This document shows, in pieces, positions 35,900 to 50,922 of a stretch of DNA of 64,000 nt (positions are counted from its first letter, which is position 1; each line of letters starts with the position of its first letter). The DNA is from Bryoerythrophyllum caledonicum (lineage: Eukaryota > Streptophyta > Bryopsida > Pottiales > Pottiaceae), in the NCBI GenBank assembly GCA_963971425.1, contig OZ020525.1:15940187-16004186 (forward strand), read 5' to 3'. The notes under the pieces are model-generated. The model was not told where the DNA came from. It saw only the letters and a list, made by a program, of their open reading frames with translations, and did no database searches. A program made the position numbers and the translations under genes.

Positions 35900-38800
35900 G
35901 TGAAGAACCTGATTGAAAACTACCACAAACCCAGAGCTCAATTCTCTGCAGCAACGCCTAAAATCCTAAGATATTCAAACAACAGAAAGCGTAATCCTTG
36001 TCTCCCGAGCTTGTGAAGAAGCCAATTCATGTCCACTAGGACTCCGTGGAAACGGAATACTACTTGAAGAAATTTCTACTTGAAAAGGTTTCCTACTTGA
36101 ATTTCTGCAGCGACGCCTAAAACTCTGCCGCAGCATCCATTGTCCACGAGAATTGGCGAGAGATGGCGCGATCCTCGTGTTGTGAGCTTGTTGAGAGGAC
36201 GACAAAATGAGCCTTCTGAAACTCTTGACGGAGCGTGTCAGCAATTGCAAGGGTCGCGGATGCGATGGACGCAGACGAGGTCTCTCGATCGAGGATCGAA
36301 CCCCGAAACCCTAATCCTTAAACCCTTGGAACAGATTCACAATCTATGTTGATTGAAATGGTATTTGGATGAATGTCATATGAAAATCATCTGCATGGAT
36401 ATGGATGAAGTGGGTGTTAGGTGGATCATTTAATCCTTGACCCTTAAATTCAGTTGGAAACCGTATATTACTCTGTAGAATACAGAAAATGTATTAAAGT
36501 TTAGCAAGACTTACACCTTTATTCTTCAACTACCATTTTTCATATGTGAACCTTATCATGTTCAAATACGACATCATACTTGTAGATTACTGTGGCCGCC
36601 AGCGGCACATTGTGACGTTTAAGGGTTAAACGTCTGATGGGAATTGTATCTACAGGTACATATTTTACTTTGTTGTACAAAGAAAATGTGTTAGAGTTTA
36701 GCAAGACTTACACCTTGATTGCAGATTCTTCAACAAACATCTCTTATTTGAAGGTCATTCCAATCAATCTGAACCTTATCATGTTCAAATACAACATCAT
36801 ACATGTAGAATATTGTGGCCACCAGTGGCACCTTCTAACAATTAAGAGCTAATTTCTCCCTCTATGTGGCAAATTTGGTGTATTCTTTTTCATCTTCGAA
36901 ATATAAACAACTAGAGGTAGTTTCCAGTTCTAAAATTACATAACCTTTCCTTAGCTACAGAGAACAAGAGACAGTTCCAGTTTTAGTACAAAGCTTTTAC
37001 TTTAATCTATTTTACTTTAAATTTGATCAATGTATAAATAAGTGATGGTGTTAGACGTTGTGTTGATTATTTTTTGGTTCAATATATTTGAGTTTGAATT
37101 GTCCCCGTACTTTTGAATTGTGGTATAAGTGTTTCTTTTTTACCAGAGTCATGGAGAAGATGACTGTAGATTTTTTTGAGAGGCTCTTTTTGAAGATATC
37201 TGAAGGCTTTATGGAATGGATAAAATTTTGTGATTGTGGAGATGAAGATGATGAGACAACTTCTGAACACTCGGATGCAGATTCTCAAGTTTCTGAGGAC
37301 TCAGAGGACTACGAAGAGTCAATAGTTTCAGAGGAATTGGTTAAAGATTATGTCAAAAATTTTAGTACTACAAAGAAAAAGTTTTGAGTTATAATCGTAC
37401 ATATGTGGTTTGTTGTACACAAATCATAATAAATGGATACTTATATTTGAGGACCCTTATCAAGCATCAACTAAGTGTTGTATGAAAGTGTTGAAAAAGC
37501 CTCAAATCAAACATAAAAAAAACCAACGGTTTAAACCGTACAACAGACGAATGCACCAATCTCTTTTATCTTTTTCTTTTGGGGGGGCCACAAGTTAGAG
37601 GTTAGAATTGGAGGGGTGCAATTTTGGATCGCTCCAACTTAGAGATTAGAGTAAGTTTTGAATATGAGGAATGCTTTGCCTTCTACTACCCTACAAGCTG
37701 GTTGGGTTTGTAGGTAATCAATTCAAAATGGAGACTATCCAAAAAAATTGGAAAATATATGGGATCTGTCGAAGGTCATACCCATGTAATGTCAAGGTCA
37801 TACCCATATACTATCTAGCAATACTCATGTAACACCTAGGTGATACCCACGGTGTCCAAACCAAAAAAATAATTAATTCAACAGGAAGTGTCCAAACCCA
37901 ACGGATGAATTTGGTATGTGTATGGTGGCTCATGAGTTGCCCATACACTAGAAACAAATCTTATTTGTCATTGATGTGAACATGCTTGGTGTATACGGAT
38001 TGGGAAATGATGAAAATTTTGGGTCACTGATGAAAATTCCCCCCTCAGTGGTGGAGATTCTGGAAGTTCACACAATTGAATTTCGTCAGAAATAATTTAA
38101 CGGAGGCAACATCAGCATGGAGTCGCACGTTAGAGCATCCCCAATGCAACACGGTAAAGCTCACTCCAAACCAAATCCTATCTTTTGACTGACCTAAAAT
38201 TAGAAATTGAAATTACCATCATTAAAAGCGCATCTAAATAAACGTGAGATATTTCTCAAGAAAATAATTTTGTAAAAATTTGATTTAAGTGAAATCCCTC
38301 CTTGAAAACACCACATTTTCTAAAATTGGAGGGAGTGCACCAAATCTTGCTTAAAAATGGAAAGATCCTCCCTTCCTCCCTCTATATTTCTGAAATTTAG
38401 ATGTGTAAAATATGATGTTACCATGTCAGAAATCTAAACACTGGTCACTCGAAGCATTGAACAAAATCAGAACTTTCTATATGTAAAAATAACTGTGTCA
38501 CCCATGATTTGAGGGACTCATCACTGTGAGGCAGTTAGTTGAGCAACATGGGACAGTAAGCCTGGGTGCCATGTTACCTGCAATGAATTTTGGTGTCCAA
38601 TATTTTATTAGAAAAGATAGCCAGTAATTTAAATCTTCACCTCAAAAACAAACAAAAATATCCCTAACTGTAGGATCCTCTGTTACGGTCCCAAAAGCTT
38701 GTCTCGGTCTTTCAGTATAGTTGATCCAAACCCTCATATTGGAATTCCACTACACTAAAGATGTACCACTAATAACACTAAAGATGGTCATTAGTGCTAA

Positions 38801-39075
38801 CCACACTATTTTGTTTATAAATGTTATAACTTTTGACTCCTTAAGAATATTTTCACCAACTATGTTTACGATGATCCCCTCCTTAAGTATGTAGTGTAGA
38901 TAAATGTGCTCTTAGTAAAAAAAATCTTCAAAAATAAAAAGTTGTAGCATTTCCAAAACAATTTGTCTGGTTACACTAATGACCATCTTTAGTGTACCAA
39001 TTTTGGTAGATTTACTAAATTCCAACTTGATCTTCTTGCTAGTCCTTGTAAATAGTAAAAAAACAATTCTAATCC
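35900..39075. other. Intergenic DNA with dispersed repeats, no secure gene
   Basis: Two tandem TTAA-type elements at 36,437-36,629 and 36,626-36,845 share the phrases TTTAGCAAGACTTACACC and CATGTTCAAATAC with the 18.4-kb element. A fold-back of about 240 bp at 38,752-38,992 has ends TACACTAAAGATG and CATCTTTAGTGTA. An acidic Ser/Glu/Asp-rich frame at 37,151-37,387 has no recognisable family and is not called. Confidence 0.45.
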
Positions 39076-40047
39076 TTAACCCCTAAATTTCCAAGAGTCC
39101 CCTCGAAGGACGCTAGAAGGTTCGGGCAAGTTCCTATGGTGTATTTTTATAACAATTTTCTTTTATATTTTAAAAGTAGATGGACATTACTAATAGCTTT
39201 GTGTGAGTCCAATTTTTTCCTAAAACCGACATTTAATGAAAAAGTTATAGGGTTTTGGAGGTCAAATGCGGAGAGCGGGTACCTTAGGCAACTCCAAAAA
39301 CTTTTGCTAAAACACTCTACTGAATGTGAGATTTTCAATACTTGCAAGTAATATATTTTCCTTTCACATTGTCAAAAAATCTCTTGTCTTTAGTAAAAAG
39401 AAGCATATAAATCCAAGTCAAACATTTTCACACATTATCGCACATTGTCGGGCAAGGTACCAAAAAACTTATTCTTTTTCACATGAAACTTTGAGATCGT
39501 CATATTTTTTACTTTTTATTTTTTCCACAGCATCATGTGGTGTAAACCTTCTTATTGGCCATGGGGACATACTCAAATATTCCAAAAGAATTCTCATTCT
39601 AAAACATACTAAGTTCACAAAAAAATATAACGCAAATGGACAATTTTTGAACCTCCACTCCTTGCATGATTTTTTTGAATATGCTACACCCTTTCTCTAC
39701 CTCTTAACATTGGAGTACAAGGAACTATTACCATGCTTAACATGATGGAAACGAATTTAGACCTTGTGTAGTGCAAAAATTTGACACCAAGTGAAGTCAA
39801 AGTCCGTTGACCCATGAAACACAAGGAAGAAAGTGGACCCTTTTCTCTACTTCAAACACTATAATATTACAACCCATGCGGTCAAATGTAATGAATTTTT
39901 TTATGTAAGTTACTTAACAAGTCTTAATTGAGATCTTACGGTTAAAACTAGAAGTAAAAGTCTTTGTTTTGTCCTTACTCATTGCACTAAAACAAGCAAT
40001 TTAGAAGTGTTTTTGGTGTGAAATTGTCAAAGAAATTTAGGGGTTAA
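39076..40047. mobile_element. TTAA-flanked element, copy d (972 bp, reverse orientation)
   Basis: Starts TTAA-CCCCTAAATTTCC and ends AAATTTAGGGG-TTAA. It is the reverse complement of copies b and c along its length, and has the internal TTAA intact at the position where copy c sits in copy g. The 139-aa frame inside it is not a real gene. Confidence 0.72.
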
Positions 40048-40421
40048 TAATCATAAGACTAATTTCACTCTATAGATTTCTAATTGATTGCATTTAATTA
40101 TTGTTATTATTATAATATTCATTCTTGAACAACAAAAGGAGCCGTTTTGAGTTCAGAACAAATTCAAACCTCTAGTCACTACAATTATTTTTTGGAAATG
40201 TTACATTCAATTTCTAATTTTCCATATAACTTAATGTGAATCAAATTTACAAATTGCACATGAAGAGTAAGTGCACCAACCCTTCATGCCACAAAAAAAA
40301 AGAAAAAAAGAAAAAAGGGGGGCAGACGAAAACGGGTAGAGAAAAGTTTCCTACCGCTGCCCGCGCTAGCGGCAGCAGCGAACGAGCGTCACGCGCGCGT
40401 CATGACACAAGAATGTGTAAG

Positions 40422-40443
40422 GACGACGACGACGACGACGTCG
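40422..40443 (+). repeat. (GAC)n microsatellite in the ALDH upstream region
   Basis: Six GAC units followed by GTCG, in a GC-rich stretch about 180 bp upstream of the ALDH start codon, probably 5' UTR or promoter. Confidence 0.6.
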
Positions 40444-40619
40444 CGACCCCAACCTCTCGCGGCGACCGTGACCTGAAATCAACTCGGGTCGGTTGCGGCT
40501 TTCAATTCCCGGCCTGTCAGTACCGCGACGAACTCGCAGTCGGCCCCAATCATGGACCCAGATGCAGAAGAAAAAAAAACTCGCTTTGCCTCCTCGCCAT
40601 CTTCACAGGTCGAGCCATC

Positions 40620-43260
<2,641 letters not shown>

Positions 43261-43995
43261 CACGAGTGTATAATATCCTCTATTGACTCCACCCCTGCAG
43301 TGTATCATTTAACTTACTGGTGACAGGAATCGACATTTAGGTCCCAAAGGTTCAACGTATGGTTCGCTTTTGTGACATCTCTGCTCCGTCATTTGTGGCG
43401 GGGCATGACGGCCTTCAGGCCTTGGTTTCTCAAAAAAAATCCAGAATGGACTTCAATGGTATACTTCTCGCTCTGGGTGCAAGAGTTCGATTCTCGTATT
43501 GCCCCAGTTTTTGTTCCAGAGAATGCTTCCACTGAAGTTTTTAAGTTAGGGAATAAATTTTTAATTTACTTGATCAATTTGCACCTGACTGTGCCTCTGA
43601 ATTTGGTCTAGAATGAGCTAATTAGGTTCAGGGGTTGGTTTCTGCATCAGAACGCGTGCCCCATATGACTAATTAAAATGAAGTAGTTGAGCCACCGCCG
43701 CAGTGAGTTCGGTGCCACAGCTAACATAATGCCGGTAACGTTGACTCCCAGCCCACCGAAGCTCTGACATGATCAAGTTGTTATTAGGCTCAGTTGACAT
43801 TAAGCAGACTCTACTCTTGCTAACATCAGCGGATCATCATAATCCGACTCTTTTAGTGCAAAGAGCCAATCACTAACAAAGGTGGTCAATGCAAATGGTA
43901 GCACCACCTGCACTGGTCGAGATTCGAGGAAAATGAATGCAATTTGGTGTCTGACCATAAGCACGCAAATTCCTTCGTTTTTAGTTCACTGCACG
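43261..43995. other. Intergenic DNA between ALDH and LTP
   Basis: ALDH 3' region followed by the LTP promoter region. A B-box-like GAGTTCGATTCTC at about 43,480 hints at a tRNA-derived SINE fragment, but no A box was found. No gene supported. Confidence 0.4.
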
Positions 43996-44000
43996 GATGC

Positions 44001-44007
44001 TATAAAA
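44001..44007 (+). promoter_or_regulatory. TATA box of the lipid-transfer protein gene
   Basis: TATAAAA about 105 bp upstream of the ATG at 44,112, a usual distance for a plant gene with a short 5' UTR. Confidence 0.6.
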
Positions 44008-44111
44008 GAATCTCACGCAGTGGTCATTCTTCAGCCAGCACTCCAGCTCTCACAACTTGAGTCGCACCCTCCAGCTCTAATATCATCTTTCTGCTAGTTT
44101 CCAGCTGCACG

Positions 44112-44622
44112 ATGAAGCTCCAGATGACGGTTGCGTGCTTGGTGGCGCTGCTCGTGGTGTCGGAGACGGTGGTCACCTCCGAGGCGGCAGGCTGCGACAT
44201 CTTCCAGCTCGTGCCATGCATGGCAGCCAGCAAGAACGCCCGAGTGGCGCCCTCCAAGCAGTGCTGCACCAACATCGCCAACATGGGCAAGGGGCTGGCC
44301 GGAGCCAGGTGCCTGTGCTCTCTGCTCAACCACCGCCTGGCCAAGTCCAACGGCGTGGTGCCCCGCATCGCCCTCGGCATCCCCCAAAGTTGCCGCATTG
44401 CAGTACCCAAGGGGTTCGTCTGCCAAGGTACACCATCACTAGCTCCACTTGTGAGCGTAACAGCCTCGTGCATGCATTCACTGCATCAAGCAGTTACAGA
44501 AGTGAGGAATATGTTTACTTTCTCTCATGCATAATGGATATTTGTTGTGAATGCATTGCTCTCCCGGCTTGTGACAGTGTTGCCTGGTGGATTGCACAGG
44601 GATCCGAGTGCCTGGAAGCTAA
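44112..44622 (+). CDS. Secreted non-specific lipid-transfer protein (8-Cys motif), 2 exons
   Basis: Exons 44112-44427 and 44600-44622, in phase, give 113 aa. Residues 1-26 are a signal peptide (MKLQMTVACLVALLVVSE and on). The mature part shows the complete eight-cysteine pattern: GC, VPC, QCC, CLC, QSC and FVC, forming four disulfides in the family. A short last exon just after the eighth Cys, ending IRVPGS, fits the usual LTP intron position. Without splicing the frame would run on to 140 aa. These apoplastic proteins carry lipids for cuticle or signalling; which lipid cannot be read from sequence. No GPI-anchor tail is seen. The exon is very GC-rich compared with its surroundings. Confidence 0.88.
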
Positions 44623-45409
44623 ACGGACGTGACGCAGATTGTTAGAGATGTGAAGGGGTAGAACGAGAGATGGTTTCAGTGGTTGAACCTCTGGACTAGC
44701 ATATGTGCTCTCTGAGCTGTTGTTGAAGCGCATCAATGAAATAAACAGTGAGCTTGAGATAAGTCCAAGCCAAAATGCTTATGATCTATGTGTAAGCTTT
44801 GGAGACCGCTAGAGTGATCAGAGTTTGCAGGTTGTACTTATCCACATCTGTAATCGGAAGCAACTTTCGAAAACATTCGATCTAAGGCCGAGGAGCTACC
44901 ATTGCAAAACTATTAGTTAACTGAATCATAACTTGAACAACGGTTCTCGTATTCACAAATACAGTACACAATTGGTAATTCGTTAAAGCTGTACATAGTA
45001 TATCTCATCTTTTACCTCCGTAACATTAAGAGATACATGAGAAGCTGAAAAATAAAATTACACATACTGCCTATCCAATTTGGTCAATCTTTAGCACTGT
45101 CATCACCTTGCTGTCAAGAGCAAAGATGGGAAACTAAAAATGTATATATACCCTACAAATGGATTTACAAGCTGAGGAAGCTCTAGCGGCTTCAGTTGCC
45201 ATGATGCGTCAAAGGATATAATATTCTGGATAGAAAAGCGTTGGGGACGTTCTACTTGGTCACCAGCAGATTCGCATCGGTATTGAAGAGCTAAGGATAA
45301 GAATAATCCGTCACCCAGATTTCTTGCGAGGTGAGAGTTTGTCAGCAAATATTTGAGAGTTCGAAAACAAACATTGAGAGTGAAACTCTTGTTGATTTAG
45401 TCCGACTCT
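44623..45409. other. Convergent 3' regions of LTP (+) and ABCF5 (-)
   Basis: No further coding sequence. The two genes face each other here, so this stretch must contain both 3' UTRs and polyadenylation sites. Confidence 0.5.
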
Positions 45410-48400
45410 TCAATTCCAGCGCTTCGCATTTTTGGTAACCTTCCCCTTCGCTTTACTCTGGCTAAAAGCTTGCGCTTTCTGCTTCTTCTGCAACTCCTTC
45501 TCGGCCTGATAAACGACACAACGAAGCGCTTAGTGAAGCCTTCATATCATCTGGCTAACATACTAGTGCAACTAGCATCTACATAAAGACCTCCAGGTCA
45601 AGAAGATTGATTACATACCTTGGACATCTTAGACTTGGCCTTCACAGTTGGACCCTTCATTTCAAGTTCCTCCTCGCGGTCTAGTTCTCGCTGTCGAGCT
45701 TCGAGATTCTGCTCCAAATAATACTGCAGAGCAGAGAACGACAGAAAAACATGTCGGTGTCAGAGAAAGATAGAAAACTACTGTTTAAGAAGTAGAGATG
45801 TTCTAAGAAGAATCCTTGGGACGGCTAGAATATTATATCAGATAGCATTATCAAGAGCAAGAGATGGAGGATTAACATACATTGTAATTGCCGCTGTAGT
45901 CTCTGAGCTTTCTATCGGTCACTTCCACCACACGATTCACGATCTGCTTCAGGAAGTATCGGTCGTGGGAAACAGCAATCACGGTACCCTTGTACTCCCT
46001 CAGGGCTTCCTGCAAATCCGGAACTGTTAATTAGGATAAACAAACTCACGCAACTCCGGACACCAGGATCTACGTAGTGCACATGACTAAAAATCTTTCA
46101 CGAAGACGGAAGCATGAAGTACTTTAGAAATTTTACCTCGAGCATTTCCTTCGAAGGTATATCCAGATGGTTCGTGGGCTCGTCCAACACCAGTACGGTA
46201 GAGGGTGTGACCATGAACTTGCACAGCGACAGACGTGCCTTCTCTCCTCCACTTAAACAGTCAACTTTCCGGTCAAGCATATCTGACTTGAAGTTACAGC
46301 GCCCCAGGAGAGCCTTGATATCGTTCATTCTCCAATCCTCAGCGGCCTCTTCCACGGTTTGAAGAACTGTTTTGTTCAAGTCTAACGCCTCAGCCTGTCA
46401 TGTTCAGTCAGCAATTCAGAACCCTTCATCCACAGAATAGATGTACGTGGAGGTTCAAATCATTTGAGGTGCAAGCGACAATCACCTGATTCTGCTCAAA
46501 GTAATTCGGAACGACTCTATATTCGCCAAGGGCTATCTCTCCGGAAGTTGCCTTTTGAGATCCCATCAACATCCGAAGAAGAGTACTTTTCCCGCACCCA
46601 TTCGGACCAATCACTGCTAACTTCTCACCCCGCTCCACAAGCAGCGATGCATTTTCAAACAGAACCTACATGACAAAAAATTAGGTTATTCACCAACCTC
46701 ATATACCATAAAACCTTCGCAAAATTATAATTACGCAGATAATGAAAAAAAATTCACCTCTGAAAGGTATATATCGTTTCAAGTATGCAAGTTCCACTCT
46801 TCAAAAAACTAACAATGATGCCATAAAGATGTCCCACATAGGTACCACGAGCGGATGCATACCTTGTCGTCGTAGCGAAAGTTCAGTTTCTTAATTTCTA
46901 CAACCGTTCTTCCGCTGCGCTCAAGCTCTGGAAAGCGGAACTTCAAAGGCTTCCGTTCAAATGGCTTCTCAATTATCTGCCCTTCATCTTGCATCTTTTC
47001 CAATTGCTGCAATTCAGGGTTCAATTACATTAGCTCAGAGCTATTTAGAATTTCGTGCATGTTCAACTATCCAACTCCACAACAAAGATATGAAACGCAC
47101 CTTGGCAGCAGATGTAGCACGACCAGAGTTGGCACCGCTGCTGAGCCGCTGAATCATTTCCTCAGTGCGTGTAATCTCCTTCTGCTGCTTCTCCCAAGCC
47201 ATGCGTTGAGCTTCAACCCACGCTGCCTTGGCCAACACATACTGACTGTAGTTCCCCGGAAACGTCTGCGCCACGCCCATGTCCGTCTCCACAATCTTTG
47301 TGCACAATTGGTCGAGGAAAGCCCTGTCGTGGGACACGATCACCATAGGCACCTCTTGTTCCTTCAAGTACCTCTCGAGCCACTCGATACTGTCCAAATC
47401 CAAGTGATTTGTAGGCTCATCCAACAGCAGCAGATCGGGTTCCTGTTACAAGAATCCAGTAAGTTACAGAAACAAACAAACATCGCACAAACGACATCTA
47501 ACCTAAAGAGTAACGGACAGGAAAGACCAACCTGAAGTAGAATCTTTCCCAAAGCAATCCGCATCTGCCAGCCTCCACTGAACGAGGCCACCAAACGATC
47601 TCCATCATCAGCTGTGAACCCCAATTCTGGCATCATTTTGTTGATGCTCACATCAATGTTGTACAAGTCGGATGCATCCGCTTTCTTCTGCAAAGTATCT
47701 AATTCGTCCAATAAACTTGACATCAATTCCATATCGTCAGTTGCGTTCTCGAGCGCCACCTGAAGGCAAATGCAACCATTTGTCAGAAATCAGCTCTGCA
47801 TCCACAAAGCTACAATTAATCAACTGACTCCAGAACACATACTTGGATCAGAGTATACAACTTTACCTGCACTTTCTCCATCCTCGCCGAAATATCCATC
47901 TCACTAGCAAAAGTACTCATGAATTCTTCTCGTAAAGTGCGAGACCCTACAACTTCGAACTCCTGGCTCAAGAACGCGATCTTCATATTCTCTCTCGCTT
48001 TCACAACATTACCAGAATCCGACTCTTCCTTGCCCGCAATGATGTTCAATTGCGTCGTCTTCCCCGCTCCGTTGATACCAACCAGCCCCACTCTCTCCCC
48101 TCTCTTCACCTCCCATGACACATCCTTCAACACCGTCAAGTTCTTGTAGGTTTTACTAACATTTTCCAGCTTCACACCGGACAACACACCGGACGCCCCG
48201 GAGCTCTTCTCCTTCTTCCCCCGACCCTCCTTCCGACTCTCACTCTTCTCGCTACTCTCCTTCTCAAATGACTCCTTCTCATACGCTCCCTCCAGCAAGA
48301 ACAGAGGCACATCCTCCTCCACCGCCGTCTTCACCGCCGCTGTCGCCACCCCTCTCCGCCCCCGCGACCACTCCCCGGTCCTAGTGCGCCGCAACTCCCC

Positions 48401-48550
48401 ACCCGGAAGCGCGTAGGCCACCACACCCCCCCGCCTGCCCTTGCGCGGGACTCTCACCCCGCCCACGCCACGCGAGGAAGTGCTCACCTCATCCGCCAAG
48501 CCCCGAGACAAGCTCCGCACCAACCTCGTCGACTCCGCCACCAACGCCAT
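45410..48550 (-). CDS. ABCF5: ABCF5-type ATP-binding cassette protein, plastid-targeted, 9 exons
   Basis: Exons (minus): 48550-47867, 47759-47532, 47442-47101, 47006-46863, 46665-46486, 46394-46137, 46009-45881, 45723-45619, 45505-45410. All phases agree; 721 aa. Two ABC cassettes in tandem and no membrane segments, as in ABCF proteins. Cassette 1: Walker [10 protein letters not shown], signature FSGGWQMR, Walker [14 protein letters not shown]-loop SHDRAFL. Cassette 2: Walker [10 protein letters not shown], signature LSGGEKAR, Walker [14 protein letters not shown]-loop SHDRYFL. An ABCF linker joins them and the tail is Lys-rich. The Ser/Arg/Gly-rich N-terminus (first ~110 residues) looks like a plastid transit peptide with a charged spacer. 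Bacterial relatives (EttA/Uup) act on ribosomes, so a role in chloroplast translation is inferred. Confidence 0.93.
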
Positions 48551-49434
48551 CGCTCAAAAACCCACAATCAGCAAAAACGAGCGCGCGGAGCTACGATATG
48601 AAAAATCCGAAACTAGAAAGTGACGACGCGGCCAGCGTGAGCTCCACAACCGGAACTGGTGGAGCGCAGCGTGGCCAGAACGAGCTGGATCTTTGACGCC
48701 CAAAAGGTAGGGGGGATCAGTGCTCATAATGTGGCTAGTGTCGCGTCGCGTCGCGTCGCGTCGCGCTCGCGCCCGCGGCCTGGGCCACCACCACCAAGCT
48801 CCGCGGACTAACCCTATCCAGTTACCCGGCAGCCAACCGCTGCGCTCTCTTATCGATCACTTTCCTCGCGAATCACAGCCACCGCACACAACTGCCTCCC
48901 GCGCTCACCACACACTCACCCATCGCGGCATCCGCGTCGTCCATCTCCAGATCGCGCCGCATCGCCGTCGTCCGTTTCGGCGTCAGGTGAATCCCTGCCA
49001 AGAGAAAGTGCACTGGACAGGGAGGTACTTGAAGCCGTCAGGGTGCCTCAAACGGGATATCTACACTTTTGAAAGATTATGTTGGTGTATTTGAGGTTTT
49101 GTTTTAGAGGTGGCGGGTTTTGGCTTCGTGACGGCTTTAGGGCCAGTAAGTTGGAGTTGAGATCGGGGCGATCGGATCGCCGGAGTATCACGGGGGTATC
49201 AGATTGTGTGATGGTTGATTTTGCGTGTGATGTGAGATAGGTGCCTTGTTTGCTTCCGGGTATCGGGAGGGTATTAGCACGAAGAGCGGTGGGTGAGTCG
49301 GCGGGAGGTTCAGTGGCTGACGTGGCGGGGGCTGACGTGGCGGGGCCGGAGTTGGCGGGATAATATTATAATATAAAGGCAACATTGCTGAGCCTCGTCA
49401 AACTTCCGCAAAGACAAGTGCGCTTCACAAAATT
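48551..49434. other. GC-rich upstream region of ABCF5 with (GTCGC)n
   Basis: It holds a GTCGC pentanucleotide repeat at about 48,740-48,766. A ~125-aa frame at 48,720 is low in complexity and unrecognised. Near 49,300-49,360 the phrase GCTGACGTGGCGGGG is repeated. No gene is called. Confidence 0.5.
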
Positions 49435-49497
49435 CATAAACACACTGGTGTTTGTGCCAAAAAAAAAAAAAAAAAAAACATAAACACACTGGTGTTT
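49435..49497. mobile_element. Tail-only retroposon insertion with 19-bp target duplication
   Basis: An identical 19-bp direct repeat (CATAAACACACTGGTGTTT) at 49,435-49,453 and 49,479-49,497 flanks only GTGCC plus 20 A residues. This is what a target-primed LINE or SINE insertion leaves when reverse transcription stops almost immediately. Confidence 0.65.
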
Positions 49498-49889
49498 ACA
49501 TCACCTTGTAATCAAAATTGTAATTGCCCTTGTAAATAAGCCCCTAATTAATCCCCATATTATTTCTTATTGGTACAAGCTTATATTGTTTTTCTTGTGT
49601 ATTTCCTATTGTTTATAAGCTTATAAACTTATGTTGTTTTGTTGCCGTAGTGGTTAATTTTAGGCTACATTATTTGAAGCACCCAACCGCAAAAGATATA
49701 TTGCATTAGTTGCAGGTTAATGAGCTTCGGGGGTTCCTGGGCATGTTTGGTTTTATTAATTGCACTCATTGGGTTTGGAAAATTGTCATGTTTGTTGGCT
49801 AGAATGATACTTGAATAAGGGTGGGGATAGATCTTTAATTACGGAGGCAATTGCCTCTCAAAACTTCTAGTAATCGAGTGTTTTTTTTG

Positions 49890-50495
49890 GAATGCAAGGT
49901 TCAAGCAACGACATCAATGTCGTCAATAGAAACCCATTGATGGCAAATTACTTGCATAGGGTAGGACCTCATCCAAAACTCACCATTAATGGACATGCTT
50001 ACAGCTCTTACTACCTCCTAGCAGATGACATCTACCCTCATTGGACTATCTTCCAAAAACCCATTACTAATCAACAAAGTGAGAAAACGGAATGGTATGC
50101 AAAGAAGGAAGAGGTTGCACGGAAGAATGTCGAACAACCCTTTGGGGTTTTATAGACATAGTGGACAATCATTTGAAATCCTACAAGATTATAGAGCGTG
50201 TCTTTCATGATGACCATATGGACAACTTGTGTGGTTCATCACAGCATGGTTATTGAGGATGAAAACCTTGATCGCAATTTTAACCATGACTTCCTCTTCA
50301 AATCCATCAGTGCTACATTGAACACGGAGAACTTGCTCATCCCTTTCGACCATCTTGAATAGTCCGTGTTCAATGTAGCGCTTGCAGATTTTGGTCGATT
50401 TGCAAGAGACGTGACCAACATTCAAGATGACAGTAAGCAATTTCAACGTTGGGATGACTTAATAGAGCACCTCTAGGCGCTCAAAGACAACATAT
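49890..50495 (+). pseudogene. PIF/Harbinger transposase (DDE_Tnp_4-type) remnant
   Basis: The 87-aa frame carries the block GSSNDINVVNRNPL (with the conserved Asp of the DDE triad), then YYLADDIYPHW and EEVARKNVEQPFGVL (conserved Glu region). These match plant PIF/HARBI1-type transposases. After a stop at about 50,153, frameshifted C-terminal pieces follow: VVHHSMVIEDE near 50,230 and RWDDLIEHL near 50,447. The N-terminal half is absent. It is dead but is the likely class of source for the TTA/TAA MITEs in the window. Confidence 0.78.
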
Positions 50496-50922
50496 CAGCA
50501 GTTTTTATAAATAAAATTTTCATAATGCAATCATGAAAATAAAAAAATTGAAATTTCACTTAGAATGGAAATATAGGATGTAGTTGCAGAGACTATTTCT
50601 TTCTCTACACTTATAGGAAAAAGGTTAAAGTATTTCAAATATAAAAACCTTTGTTGCATTGCACCTTATATGATACCAAGGAGCTACACATTACTACTAT
50701 ACTACTCAAGACGGGAATTTTTTTTACGTGGGTTGCATTGTATTATAGTTTTTGGCAACCCTTATTGTTTTTGTTTTAAAATTTATGTACAAGATGGATA
50801 ACAGGCATCACAGCCTTGGTGTAGTGGTTTAAGTCATGGCACATTGGTGAAGTAGTTGTGAGTCTCCATGCCGGCATGGTGCCTACGACCGTAGTCCATC
50901 CAATTATGGTGGGGGGTCGTAA
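50496..50922. other. Intergenic, with a possible SINE fragment
   Basis: At 50,808-50,880 the sequence CTTGGTGTAGTGGTTTAAG resembles a tRNA A box and AGTTGTGAGTCTCC a decayed B box, at about tRNA spacing. Nothing else was recognised. Confidence 0.4.

Noticed and set aside
37088..37387. 99-aa acidic Ser/Glu/Asp-rich frame
   Set aside because: No recognisable domain, low complexity, surrounded by repeats; possible small gene but not supported.
39326..39745. 139-aa open frame
   Set aside because: It lies wholly inside a TTAA-family repeat whose other copies have no such frame.
40236..40619. 128-residue upstream extension of the ALDH frame
   Set aside because: Low-complexity Lys- and Asp-rich translation including a (GAC)n repeat; the Met at 40,620 starts a typical transit peptide.
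44428..44534. Unspliced extension of the LTP frame to 140 aa
   Set aside because: A GT donor right after the eighth Cys and an AG acceptor at 44,599 give a normal LTP C-terminus.
48720..49094. 124-aa Arg/His-rich frame divergent from ABCF5
   Set aside because: Starts in a (GTCGC)n repeat, has biased composition and no recognisable domain; probably promoter or 5' UTR DNA.
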